Assembly (NCBI GenBank): GCA_031551485.1
Contig: JAVBNO010000051.1
Span: 1 to 16,565, forward strand
DNA: 16,565 nt
Direction of reading: 5' to 3'
Source of the DNA: JAVBNO01 sp031551485
GTDB lineage: Bacteria > Bacillota > Clostridia > Oscillospirales > Ruminococcaceae
Shown: one piece after another, positions 7,962 through 15,193 of the stretch
How positions within the stretch are numbered: the first letter of the stretch is position 1
Layout: each line of letters begins with the position of its first letter
Program-made: the position numbers and the translations under genes
The notes under the pieces: generated by a model
What the model saw: the letters and a program-made list of their open reading frames with translations, nothing else
The model's database searches: none
What the model was told of the DNA's origin: nothing

Positions 7962-8655
7962 TCCGGCAATCATCAAAGCAAATATTGATACTGTGTTGAC
8001 CAATGTGGCCAACGCGGCTCTAAAATCCGGCCGTCGGCCCGAGGACATTGCTGTTATGGCCGCTACAAAAAAGGTGCCGGCTGCCGTCGTCAACACAGCC
8101 ATTGACTGCGGCATTGCGCTTTTGGGCGAAAATCGTGCCCAGGAACTATGCGAAAAATACGCTGATTATCATAAGGAGAAATGCCACATCCATTTTATCG
8201 GCGCGTTGCAAACCAACAAAGTGCGCCAGATCATTGACAAAGTGGATGCTATCCAGTCGGTAGACCGATTGAGCTTAGCCGAAGAAATTCAGCGGCAATG
8301 CGAGAAAATCAATCGCGAAATGGATATTTTGATCGAGGTGAATATTGCGGGTGAGGCGAGTAAATCTGGGGTCGACCCCGCCAAAATTACGGATTTTGTC
8401 TCCCAAATTGCTTCTTTTTCCCGTCTGAAAGTAAAAGGGCTGATGTGTGTCCCTCCCATTTATGAAAATTATAAAAATATACGGGAAATTTTTGACAAAT
8501 TGTATAAAATCTTTGTTGACATGCAAAGCAAAAAAATAGATAATATTAACATGACACTTCTTTCCATGGGTATGTCAGGCGATTATGAGGCAGCAATTGA
8601 GAGCGGAGCGAACTTAGTGAGAGTAGGAACAGCCATTTTTGGGAAAAGAAGTTAA
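7942..8655 (+). CDS. yggS: YggS/YlmE-family pyridoxal-phosphate-binding protein
   Basis: A 237-residue single-domain protein of the YggS/YBL036c/PROSC family, which binds pyridoxal 5'-phosphate and helps keep its cellular level balanced; no catalytic reaction is established. ATG 7942 follows CGGAGGT (7925-7931) and lies inside the end of the upstream gene (20-base overlap). K43 in AATKKVP is the expected PLP Schiff-base lysine. Other signatures are LLGENRAQEL, HFIGALQTNK, VNIAGEASKSG, VKGLMCVPP, LSMGMSGDYEAAIESG and VRVGTAIFG. In B. subtilis the homologue ylmE lies directly before sepF (ylmF), as here. The last third differs in composition: bases 8461-8560 are only about 22% G+C, and codons such as AGA, GGA and TTA appear that are rare in neighbouring genes. 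The encoded motifs are intact, so the gene looks functional. Confidence 0.94.
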   Translation: MITNPYDPAIIKANIDTVLTNVANAALKSGRRPEDIAVMAATKKVPAAVVNTAIDCGIALLGENRAQELCEKYADYHKEKCHIHFIGALQTNKVRQIIDKVDAIQSVDRLSLAEEIQRQCEKINREMDILIEVNIAGEASKSGVDPAKITDFVSQIASFSRLKVKGLMCVPPIYENYKNIREIFDKLYKIFVDMQSKKIDNINMTLLSMGMSGDYEAAIESGANLVRVGTAIFGKRS

Positions 8656-8672
8656 GCAAAGGGGGAACCACA

Positions 8673-9131
8673 ATGTCTCTGATGGAGAAGTTTAAGAACT
8701 TTATGAATGTTTCCGATGAAGATTACGAATATGACGATGAGGAGGAAATGGGCTTTTTTGCAGCAGAGGACCAGCCACACACACCAAGTTATCAGCCCAC
8801 CGAATCCAGTCGCAGCAAGGGCAACAATAAAGTGGTCAATATTCATGCCACTACGCAGCTTCAGGTTGTGCTGGTCAAACCCGAAGCGTTTGAAGATGCG
8901 AGGGCTATTGCCGATCATCTGAACGCCAAACGTACCGTCGTTTTAAATTTAGAATCTGCCAACAAAGAGGTGGCGCGGCGCCTGATTGATTTTTTAAGCG
9001 GTGTTGCCTATGCCAACGACGGCCAAATCAAAAAAGTGGCCAATTCCACCTTCATTATCACGCCCTACAATGTGGGGATCATGGGTGCAAATCTGTTGGA
9101 TGAGCTGGAAAACAGCGGCGTGTTTTTTTAA
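8673..9131 (+). CDS. sepF: Cell division protein SepF
   Basis: SepF binds FtsZ filaments and ties the Z-ring to the inner face of the membrane. The protein has 152 residues, the usual size. ATG 8673 follows AAAGGGGGA at 8658-8666. The N-terminus (MSLMEKFKNFMNV) can form the short amphipathic membrane-anchoring helix. An acidic stretch (DEDYEYDDEEE) and a polar linker to about residue 50 come next. The SepF core spans about 55-150, with VVNIHATTQLQVVLVKPE, the helix EDARAIADHL, RTVVLNLES, RRLIDFLSGVAYANDG and the end strand STFIITPYNVGI. It lies 17 bases after yggS and 69 bases before divIVA. In B. subtilis ylmG and ylmH separate sepF from divIVA; here they are missing, so the two division genes are direct neighbours. 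Confidence 0.95.
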   Translation: MSLMEKFKNFMNVSDEDYEYDDEEEMGFFAAEDQPHTPSYQPTESSRSKGNNKVVNIHATTQLQVVLVKPEAFEDARAIADHLNAKRTVVLNLESANKEVARRLIDFLSGVAYANDGQIKKVANSTFIITPYNVGIMGANLLDELENSGVFF

Positions 9132-9200
9132 CAGACAGAATATGATTGCAAATAGCATATAAAGAGATAAAACAAAAAGGACAACTAAAGGAGGGGACAT

Positions 9201-10043
9201 GTGTTGCATACACCGAATGATTTAATCGATGTAAAATTCGAAAAAGCAGTTGCGTTTGGGTACCGGACCGAGGAGGTCGATGACTATGTCGCCAAGGTAT
9301 CTCAAACTTTGACTTCATTATTGCAAGACAAACAGATGCTGGAGGACAAATTGGAAATCCTCGCCGGCAAAGTGGAGGAATACCGTGACGACGAAGAAAG
9401 CCTGCGTGCTGCTCTTTTAGGGGCACAAAAGTTGGGCGACAGCATTGTACGTGAGTCAAAAACGAAATCCGAAACACTGCTCCGCGAAGCAAATGAAAAA
9501 GCGGACACCACTGTGGCGGAGGCAACCTCGACAGCGCAGGCAGCGCTCAAAGACGCCAATCAAAAAGCCGAGGCCATTGTCAGTGAAGCCAACCAAAAAG
9601 CCGATACCATCGTTCAAAACGCTACAAACAGTCTGGAAAAAGAGCGTAAATTGCTTGTCAAAATGCAAAAAGAAGTGTCAACATTCAAAGATACTTTGCT
9701 TGTCATGTACAAACGGCACTTGGAACTCATTTCCGAAATGCCCGAATTGGATGACAAAGAAGCCCAGGAGAAACCATCCGATGCTTCTGCCGCTATCAAA
9801 AAGCCAACGGCTGTCATCAAGCCTTTTCCGGTTGATATGGATGATTCCGCCCCCAAAACGGAGGATATCGCAACCAATATTCCCCCCGCCGAGCCTATTG
9901 ATTATGAAGCCGAGGAATCCACTGCCTTTGCGTCGGAGCCGCCTCGCCGCCAAACTTCCCGTTTTGGCGAACTCAAATTTGGCACCGATTTTGACCCCGA
10001 AAGAGAAAGCGACTCTGGACGTATGCGCCGGAAAGAAAAATAA
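9201..10043 (+). CDS. divIVA: DivIVA-domain cell division/polarity protein
   Basis: DivIVA proteins bind curved membrane at septa and poles and recruit partners. The start is GTG 9201 or TTG 9204; both fit AAAGGAGGGG at 9187-9196 and differ by one residue. An overlapping ATG at 9199 is out of frame and closes quickly. The lipid-binding N-terminal domain is residues about 3-35 (TPNDLIDVKFEKAVAFGYR, then EEVDDYV). A long coiled coil follows to about 180. Within it, residues 96-150 fall into five consecutive 11-residue units, best seen in EANEKADTTVA, DANQKAEAIVS and EANQKADTIVQ. Residues about 185-250 are an acidic, proline-rich linker. The C-terminus contains RFGELKFGTDF, a tail motif recalled from clostridial homologues. 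At 280 residues it is much longer than B. subtilis DivIVA (164). It sits between sepF and ileS as in other Firmicutes. Confidence 0.92.
   Translation: MLHTPNDLIDVKFEKAVAFGYRTEEVDDYVAKVSQTLTSLLQDKQMLEDKLEILAGKVEEYRDDEESLRAALLGAQKLGDSIVRESKTKSETLLREANEKADTTVAEATSTAQAALKDANQKAEAIVSEANQKADTIVQNATNSLEKERKLLVKMQKEVSTFKDTLLVMYKRHLELISEMPELDDKEAQEKPSDASAAIKKPTAVIKPFPVDMDDSAPKTEDIATNIPPAEPIDYEAEESTAFASEPPRRQTSRFGELKFGTDFDPERESDSGRMRRKEK
9486..9617 (+). repeat. Tandem 33-base coding repeat (11-residue units) in divIVA
   Basis: Four 33-base units encode EANEKADTTVA, EATSTAQAALK, DANQKAEAIVS and EANQKADTIVQ, with a more diverged fifth (NATNSLEKERK) after them. Units 1, 3 and 4 share the pattern [E/D]AN[E/Q]KA[D/E]xx[V], while unit 2 keeps mainly the Ala positions. 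An 11-residue period is a hendecad, which favours a right-handed or nearly straight coiled coil, unlike the seven-residue period of classical coils. At DNA level the units are diverged, so this is an old protein-level repeat and not a fresh duplication. Confidence 0.7.
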
Positions 10044-10078
10044 TACCACCAAATTGGAAATGAAAGCGAGACTGGGTT

Positions 10079-12859
10079 ATGCCATCTGATTACAACGCCA
10101 CGCTCAACCTTCCCAATACCGACTTCCAAATGCGTGCTGCGCTCCCGCAAAGAGAGCCGGACATGCTTAACAAATGGGAAGAGCAGCAGATTTACCACAA
10201 AATCATTGCGAGAAATGAGGGAAAGCCTCGATATATTCTCCATGATGGCCCTCCCTACGCCAATGGTGATATCCATTTAGGTACCGCCCTGAACAAGGTG
10301 CTCAAAGACATTGTCGTCCGTTCCCGCAATATGATGGGATTTCATTCCCCCTTTGTCCCCGGTTGGGATACCCATGGCCTTCCCATTGAATTGAAGGCCC
10401 TCAAAAAACTGGGTGTAACGAATGTGGCACCGGTCGATTTGCGTAAGCACTGCCGCGAATTTGCCCTGTCTTATGTGGACTTGCAAAGAAATTCGTTCAA
10501 GCGTTTGGGGGCTATCGGCCTCTTTGAAGATCCCTACTTGACGCTCAAACCGGAATTTGAAGCCAAACAAATCGAAATTTTTTATGATATGGTCAAAAAG
10601 GGTTACATCTACAAAGGCCTTAAGCCCGTGTATTGGTGCCCAACTTGCACCACTGCTTTGGCGGAAGCCGAAATTGAATATGGCGAAGACCCTTGCGATT
10701 CGATTTATGTGCGCTTTCAAGTTGCAGATGACAAAGGCAAATTGTCTGCCCTGGGTGCGGACATTGCCCATACCTATTTGGTCATTTGGACGACCACAAC
10801 ATGGACACTGCCCGGCAATATGGCCATTTGCGTAGGCCCGGATTTTGATTATTGCGTCCTTAAAGCCGGCAGCGATTATTATGTGGTGGCCCGCGAACTG
10901 GCCGAAAGCACCATGAATGCGGCGGGTATTGCCGATTACGAAATTTGCGGCACATTAAAAGGCAGAGAGCTAGAGTATATTACCTATGCGCATCCTTTTT
11001 TAGATCGGGTTTCCCCGGTTATTTTGGGCGACCATGTTACCCTGGAAAACGGCACCGGCTGCGTTCATACTGCGCCCGGCCATGGCGCCGAAGACTTTGA
11101 AGTCTGTGCTTATCATTATTCTGATATTGAGGTCATCGTCCCTGTAGATGACAATGGCAAGATGACCGATTTGGCCGGCCCCTTTGCCGGGCTGTCTACC
11201 CAAGAAGCGAATAAGGCCATTGCGGAACACATCAAAAAGTCCGGCCATCTGTTTGCCGTCGATCATATTATCCACCAATATCCCCATTGCTGGCGTTGCA
11301 AAGATCCGGTGCTCTTCCGGGCCACCGAGCAGTGGTTCTGTTCGGTCGAAGCCTTCAAAGAGGCCACAGTGAAAGCCATTGAAAAAGTAAAGTGGATTCC
11401 GGCCTGGGGTGGTGACCGAATTACCGGCATGGTGCGTGACCGCAACGATTGGTGTATTTCTCGCCAGCGCACTTGGGGGGTTCCCATTCCGATTTTCTAT
11501 TGCGATAAATGCGGCCAAACCCTTATCAACGACCAAACCATTGAAAAAATCTCAGCCATCTTTGCCAAGGAAGGCTCTGATGCCTGGTATATCAAATCAG
11601 CCGAGGAACTGCTGCCATCCGGTATCAAGTGCGAACATTGTGGCCACGATCACTTTACCAAAGAAAACGACATTATGGATGTCTGGTTTGATTCCGGCGT
11701 TTCTCATGTGGCGGTGCTGGAAAGTTATCCCGATCAGCATTGGCCGGCCGATCTCTACCTGGAGGGCGCCGATCAATACCGCGGCTGGTTTCAGTCCTCG
11801 CTGCTTACCTCTGTTGCCTATCGGGGTGTCGCGCCCTATAAGGCAGTCTGTACCCATGGGTGGGTCGTGGACGGAGAAGGCAAAAAAATGAGCAAATCCA
11901 TTGGCAATGGAATTTTGGCCGAAGAGATTATTGCAGAATACGGCGCTGACATTTTGCGTCTTTGGGTCGTTTCATCAGACTACCATACCGACATTCGTGT
12001 TTCTCCCGATATTCTCAAGCAGCTCAGCGAGGGTTACCGTAAAATTCGCAACACCGCCCGCTATATTTTAGGCAACATCTCAGACTTCAACCCCGAAACA
12101 GATTCGATTGCCGACAGTGAATTGTTGGAGCTGGATCGCTGGGCCCTTTGCAAGCTGGACGAGTTGGTCGCCAAAGTAAAAACCGCCTACGATACTTTTG
12201 ATTTTCACATCATCTACCATGCCATCCACAACTTCTGTGCGGTGGATATGTCCAACTTCTATTTGGATGTGCTTAAAGACCGATTGTATGTCGAGAAGGC
12301 AACAGGTGCACTGCGCCGCTCGGCCCAAACCGCCATCTACCGTATTTTGCGCGACCTCACCTTGTTGCTGGCGCCTATTCTGGCCTACACCGCCGACGAA
12401 ATCTGGGGCTTTTTACCCGGGGAAAAAGGTTACTGCAAAGACAATGTCATGCTCAACGATTTTCCCGCCGGCAATGCCAATTTGGCAGACACCGCCTTCA
12501 TGGAAAAATGGGAGCGGATTCATGCCATTCGTGACGATGTCAACAAAGTGCTGGAACTGGCCCGTGCGGAAAAGAAAATCGGCAAATCCCTCGAGGGTAA
12601 AATCACCCTTTTCTGTGACGGTGAACTCTATGATTTCATCACTGCTGTGCAAGATTGGGAAACCATCTGCATTGTGTCACAGGTCGATTGCCAAAAAGGC
12701 AATGGAGGAACAGCCGGCGAGGTCAACGGCCTTGGGGTGCTGGTGGAAAAAGCAGGCGGCCAAAAATGTGACCGCTGTTGGGTCTACAGTCCTTCAGTGG
12801 GCGATGATGCCGAACATCCAACCCTTTGCAGCCGTTGTGTCTCAGTGCTCAAAGATTAA
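10079..12859 (+). CDS. ileS: Isoleucyl-tRNA synthetase
   Basis: IleRS charges tRNA-Ile with isoleucine and removes mischarged valine. The protein has 926 residues, typical of the bacterial class. ATG 10079 is the only workable start: the frame has a stop 18 bases upstream, and conserved sequence (YNATLNLPNTDF) begins four residues in. There is no good Shine-Dalgarno sequence, only weak GCGAG. The class I HIGH motif appears as H66-L-G-T69 in PYANGDIHLGTALNK, with Thr instead of the last His. KMSKS is at 603-607. The CP1 editing domain includes TTTWTLPGN, and a zinc-ribbon-like pair CDKC/CEHC lies in the connective region. The C-terminal zinc finger has C897, C900, C917 and C920, characteristic of bacterial-type IleRS. 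It follows divIVA by 35 bases, with no T-box leader in that gap. Confidence 0.98.
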   Translation: MPSDYNATLNLPNTDFQMRAALPQREPDMLNKWEEQQIYHKIIARNEGKPRYILHDGPPYANGDIHLGTALNKVLKDIVVRSRNMMGFHSPFVPGWDTHGLPIELKALKKLGVTNVAPVDLRKHCREFALSYVDLQRNSFKRLGAIGLFEDPYLTLKPEFEAKQIEIFYDMVKKGYIYKGLKPVYWCPTCTTALAEAEIEYGEDPCDSIYVRFQVADDKGKLSALGADIAHTYLVIWTTTTWTLPGNMAICVGPDFDYCVLKAGSDYYVVARELAESTMNAAGIADYEICGTLKGRELEYITYAHPFLDRVSPVILGDHVTLENGTGCVHTAPGHGAEDFEVCAYHYSDIEVIVPVDDNGKMTDLAGPFAGLSTQEANKAIAEHIKKSGHLFAVDHIIHQYPHCWRCKDPVLFRATEQWFCSVEAFKEATVKAIEKVKWIPAWGGDRITGMVRDRNDWCISRQRTWGVPIPIFYCDKCGQTLINDQTIEKISAIFAKEGSDAWYIKSAEELLPSGIKCEHCGHDHFTKENDIMDVWFDSGVSHVAVLESYPDQHWPADLYLEGADQYRGWFQSSLLTSVAYRGVAPYKAVCTHGWVVDGEGKKMSKSIGNGILAEEIIAEYGADILRLWVVSSDYHTDIRVSPDILKQLSEGYRKIRNTARYILGNISDFNPETDSIADSELLELDRWALCKLDELVAKVKTAYDTFDFHIIYHAIHNFCAVDMSNFYLDVLKDRLYVEKATGALRRSAQTAIYRILRDLTLLLAPILAYTADEIWGFLPGEKGYCKDNVMLNDFPAGNANLADTAFMEKWERIHAIRDDVNKVLELARAEKKIGKSLEGKITLFCDGELYDFITAVQDWETICIVSQVDCQKGNGGTAGEVNGLGVLVEKAGGQKCDRCWVYSPSVGDDAEHPTLCSRCVSVLKD

Positions 12860-12877
12860 CGCTAAAATACAGTAGTC

Positions 12878-12909
12878 TGCGGCGCACTTTTGGGTGTGCC
12901 GCACCTTTT
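12878..12909 (+). terminator. Probable intrinsic terminator after ileS
   Basis: TGCGGCGCAC (12878-12887) pairs with GTGTGCCGCA (12894-12903) to give a 10-bp GC-rich stem with one G-U pair and a six-base loop. CC and then four T residues (12906-12909) follow. It starts 18 bases after the ileS stop. The T-run is short, so termination may be partial. It marks the likely end of the division/ileS transcript. Confidence 0.62.
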
Positions 12910-12934
12910 GTGGAATGTCATCCAGCCATACAAT
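12906..12934 (+). promoter_or_regulatory. Possible weak promoter for lspA
   Basis: TACAAT at 12929-12934 matches five of six bases of a sigma-A -10 box and lies between the terminator-like hairpin and the lspA ribosome binding site (GGGAGG, 12953-12958). The region where a -35 box should be (TTTTGT at 12906, or TTGTGG at 12908 with a short spacer) matches poorly. The position is sensible but the sequence support is weak. Confidence 0.27.
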
Positions 12935-12963
12935 TTTCTATTCATCTTCAGCGGGAGGATACT

Positions 12964-13437
12964 ATGTTCATTTTCATTCCCATCGTAGTCATCGCTGCCC
13001 TTGCGGGTATCGACCAGCTGCTCAAATATTGGGTGGTGGGCGCCCTGGCCGGCGGCAATCAAATCGATATTATTCCCGGTGTGCTTCAACTGCTGTACCA
13101 CGAAAATACCGGCGCCGCGTTTGGCATTTTCCAGGAAAAACGCATTATTCTTGTCGGTGTCACATTTGTCATGCTTTTGGCCCTTGTATTTCTTATTGTA
13201 TCCCGCAAGATTAAAGAAAAGTGGATCATCTGGGGCTTGACGCTAATCGCCGGCGGCGGCATCGGCAATCTTATTGACCGCATATTTCGCGGCTATGTTG
13301 TGGATTACATTTATTTTTCGCCTATCAATTTTCCTGTATTCAATTTCGGGGATTGTTGCGTAGTCGTGGGAACCATATTGATTATGTACTATATTTTGTT
13401 TTTGGAAGAAAAGCGTAAGAAAGGGAAAACTCAGTGA
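12964..13437 (+). CDS. lspA: Lipoprotein signal peptidase (signal peptidase II)
   Basis: LspA is an integral membrane aspartyl protease that removes the signal peptide of prolipoproteins after lipid attachment to the lipobox cysteine. ATG 12964 follows GGGAGG at 12953-12958. The frame is open upstream into ileS, but the longer form would add 46 non-family residues. The 157-residue protein has four hydrophobic segments, about 3-24, 61-79, 88-105 and 127-149. Signatures are GIDQLLKYW, HENTGAAFGIF at 46-56, GGGIGNLIDRI at 97-107, RGYVVDYI and FNFGD. D114 and D130 correspond to the catalytic aspartate pair. The charged lysine-rich tail is cytosolic. Its stop overlaps the rluD start in a GTGA arrangement, so the two are translationally coupled. 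The lspA-rluD (lspA-ylyB) pair is common in Firmicutes. Confidence 0.96.
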   Translation: MFIFIPIVVIAALAGIDQLLKYWVVGALAGGNQIDIIPGVLQLLYHENTGAAFGIFQEKRIILVGVTFVMLLALVFLIVSRKIKEKWIIWGLTLIAGGGIGNLIDRIFRGYVVDYIYFSPINFPVFNFGDCCVVVGTILIMYYILFLEEKRKKGKTQ

Positions 13438-14348
13438 ATACCCGGGAGTTTTGCTGTGATGATGCTTGTATTGGCCAGCGATTGGATAGCTGGCTGTCCA
13501 AAACCTCCGGCCTTTCCCGTAATCATGTGCAAAAGCTTCTCTATACTTCTCAAATTCTGGTCAACAACCTCCCGGTGTCCAAGAATTATCAAATGCGTCA
13601 AAATGACCATGTAACCGTCATTCTTCCTGAGCCTGTCGAGGATAAAGCGATTCCTGAAAATATACCACTCGACATTGTCTATGAGGATGATTGGCTTTTA
13701 GTGGTTAATAAGCCCAAAGGTATGGTAGTTCACCCGGCCGCCGGCAATCGGGATGGCACATTGGTCAACGCCTTACTGTACCATTGTAAAGAGAGCCTCT
13801 CCGGAATTGGCGGTGTCATGCGTCCTGGCATTGTTCACCGCATTGACAAAGATACCAGCGGCCTTCTCATGGTGGCTAAAAATGATATGGCCCATCAAAA
13901 ACTCTCGGAGCAAATTAAGGCGCATTCTTTCAAACGGGAATACGCCGCGGTTGTTTACGGCAATGTCAAAGCAGACAGCGGTATCATCAACGCGCCCATT
14001 GGCCGCAATGCCACCGACCGTAAAAAGATGGCGGTTACAACGAAAAATGCACGAGATGCCGTGACCCATTTTCAGGTAGAAGCCCGTTATGCCGGATTCA
14101 CTTTTCTCACACTGCGCCTGGAGACAGGGCGTACACACCAAATTCGGGTTCATCTGAATTACATCGGCCACCCGGTGGCAGGAGATATGGTATACGGCCC
14201 AAAGAAAACAATCAAATCTCTGTCCGGCCAATGTCTCCATGCCAAAACAATTGGGTTTTGCCATCCGGCCGACGGACGATATATGGAATTTACAAGTCCG
14301 CTGCCCGCCTATTTCGTCAAATTTCTTGCTGCGTTGCAAGAGCAATAA
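13434..14348 (+). CDS. rluD: RluD/YlyB-family 23S rRNA pseudouridine synthase
   Basis: A 304-residue member of the RluA/RluD family, which isomerises uridine to pseudouridine in large-subunit rRNA. The start is GTG 13434, overlapping the lspA stop by four bases, with AAAGGGA at 13420-13426. Residues about 14-62 are an S4 RNA-binding domain (IGQRLDSWLSK, then RNHVQKLLY). The catalytic domain follows with VVNKPKGMVVHPAAGN, GIVHRIDKDTSGLL where D138 is the catalytic aspartate, KREYAAVVYG, and ETGRTHQIRVHL. GHPVAGDMVYG and the conserved Leu-His (CLHAKTIGF) come near the end. The S4 domain and lspA linkage favour the RluD/YlyB branch over RluA, which lacks S4. RluC-type specificity cannot be excluded from sequence alone, so the exact rRNA target positions are not certain. 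Confidence 0.92.
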   Translation: MNTREFCCDDACIGQRLDSWLSKTSGLSRNHVQKLLYTSQILVNNLPVSKNYQMRQNDHVTVILPEPVEDKAIPENIPLDIVYEDDWLLVVNKPKGMVVHPAAGNRDGTLVNALLYHCKESLSGIGGVMRPGIVHRIDKDTSGLLMVAKNDMAHQKLSEQIKAHSFKREYAAVVYGNVKADSGIINAPIGRNATDRKKMAVTTKNARDAVTHFQVEARYAGFTFLTLRLETGRTHQIRVHLNYIGHPVAGDMVYGPKKTIKSLSGQCLHAKTIGFCHPADGRYMEFTSPLPAYFVKFLAALQEQ

Positions 14349-14371
14349 TAATGATTTAAGGAGTCACTGTA

Positions 14372-15178
14372 TTGCACGATTTATCCAATATCATTCTGAT
14401 CAGCGATGTCGACGGCACATTGGTAGACGAAACCCTTGTCATCCCCCAAAAGAACAAAGATGCCATCCAGCGTTTTGTCAATGAGGGTGGCCATTTTGCT
14501 ATTTGCACTGGTCGCGCCCATGTCGCTACTTCGCAGTTTGCCCAACAAATTGCCGTCAACATGCCCTGCATCCACTTCAATGGCGGTAATGTATACGACC
14601 ATCGGACAGGGGAGGAGCTATACGCCATTTTCCTTCCCGACACCGCCCGCGAATATTTGCATCAGATTCGTCAAGCATTTCCAAACATTGCCGCCGCCGT
14701 TCTGATGGATACTTACTACGATGTAACATCCGGCCCCGGTGACCCCAGCGCTTTTCGAACTGACAATGTGCCTATCCGCAGGGCAGATGTGGAGGCTTTG
14801 ACCGGTTCCTGGTACAAGATTCTGTTCGAGCTGCCGCCGCCCCAAATGGAAGAAATTTTTCAGTTTTGCATAGACTTGCAGGCCGACGATGTGCAGTTTG
14901 TATCCAGCGCGGCTTTCTACATCGAGATGCTGCCAAAAGGCATCAATAAAGCCCTGGGTGTCCGCGAAATGTTAAAGCGCACCGGCAATGAGGGGAAAAC
15001 CGTGGTGGCCATTGGTGACTATTATAACGATTGGGAAATGATCAAAGAGGCGGATGTGGGCATTACGCCCGCTAATGCCCCCGACGACATAAAAGCGACA
15101 GCCGACCTTGTTGTGTGCAGTGCAAGCGAAGGCGCTGTTGCAGAGGCTATAGCATACATCGAGAAAACTTTTGGATAA
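14372..15178 (+). CDS. Cof-type HAD-IIB phosphatase, substrate unknown
   Basis: A 268-residue HAD-superfamily hydrolase. TTG 14372 is the start, eight bases after AAGGAG (14358-14363), and puts motif I at the usual distance from the N-terminus. Motif I is D12-V-D14-G-T, holding the nucleophile and the acid/base aspartate. Motif II is the Thr in AICTGRAH. The motif III lysine probably lies in the LPKGINKALG stretch, and motif IV is GDYYNDWEM with its acidic pair. The inserted cap between motifs II and III (about residues 85-190) gives the C2/IIB arrangement. The ending NAPDDIKATADLVV plus EGAVAEAI is typical of Cof proteins. Members dephosphorylate sugar phosphates, nucleotides or flavin precursors with broad overlap, so no substrate can be named. 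It sits between rluD and the transketolase genes with short gaps, but this does not prove a shared pathway. Confidence 0.9.
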   Translation: MHDLSNIILISDVDGTLVDETLVIPQKNKDAIQRFVNEGGHFAICTGRAHVATSQFAQQIAVNMPCIHFNGGNVYDHRTGEELYAIFLPDTAREYLHQIRQAFPNIAAAVLMDTYYDVTSGPGDPSAFRTDNVPIRRADVEALTGSWYKILFELPPPQMEEIFQFCIDLQADDVQFVSSAAFYIEMLPKGINKALGVREMLKRTGNEGKTVVAIGDYYNDWEMIKEADVGITPANAPDDIKATADLVVCSASEGAVAEAIAYIEKTFG

Positions 15179-15193
15179 ATAGGAGGCGTTACT

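Noticed and set aside
9132..9200. Promoter in the sepF-divIVA gap (TATGAT at 9141)
   Set aside because: The -10-like hexamer has no acceptable -35 partner at 16-18 bases, and the sequence is AT-rich enough for a chance match.
12826..12963. Upstream extension of lspA into ileS
   Set aside because: The added 46 residues overlap the ileS zinc finger in another frame and cross the terminator-like hairpin; ATG 12964 has a good ribosome binding site.
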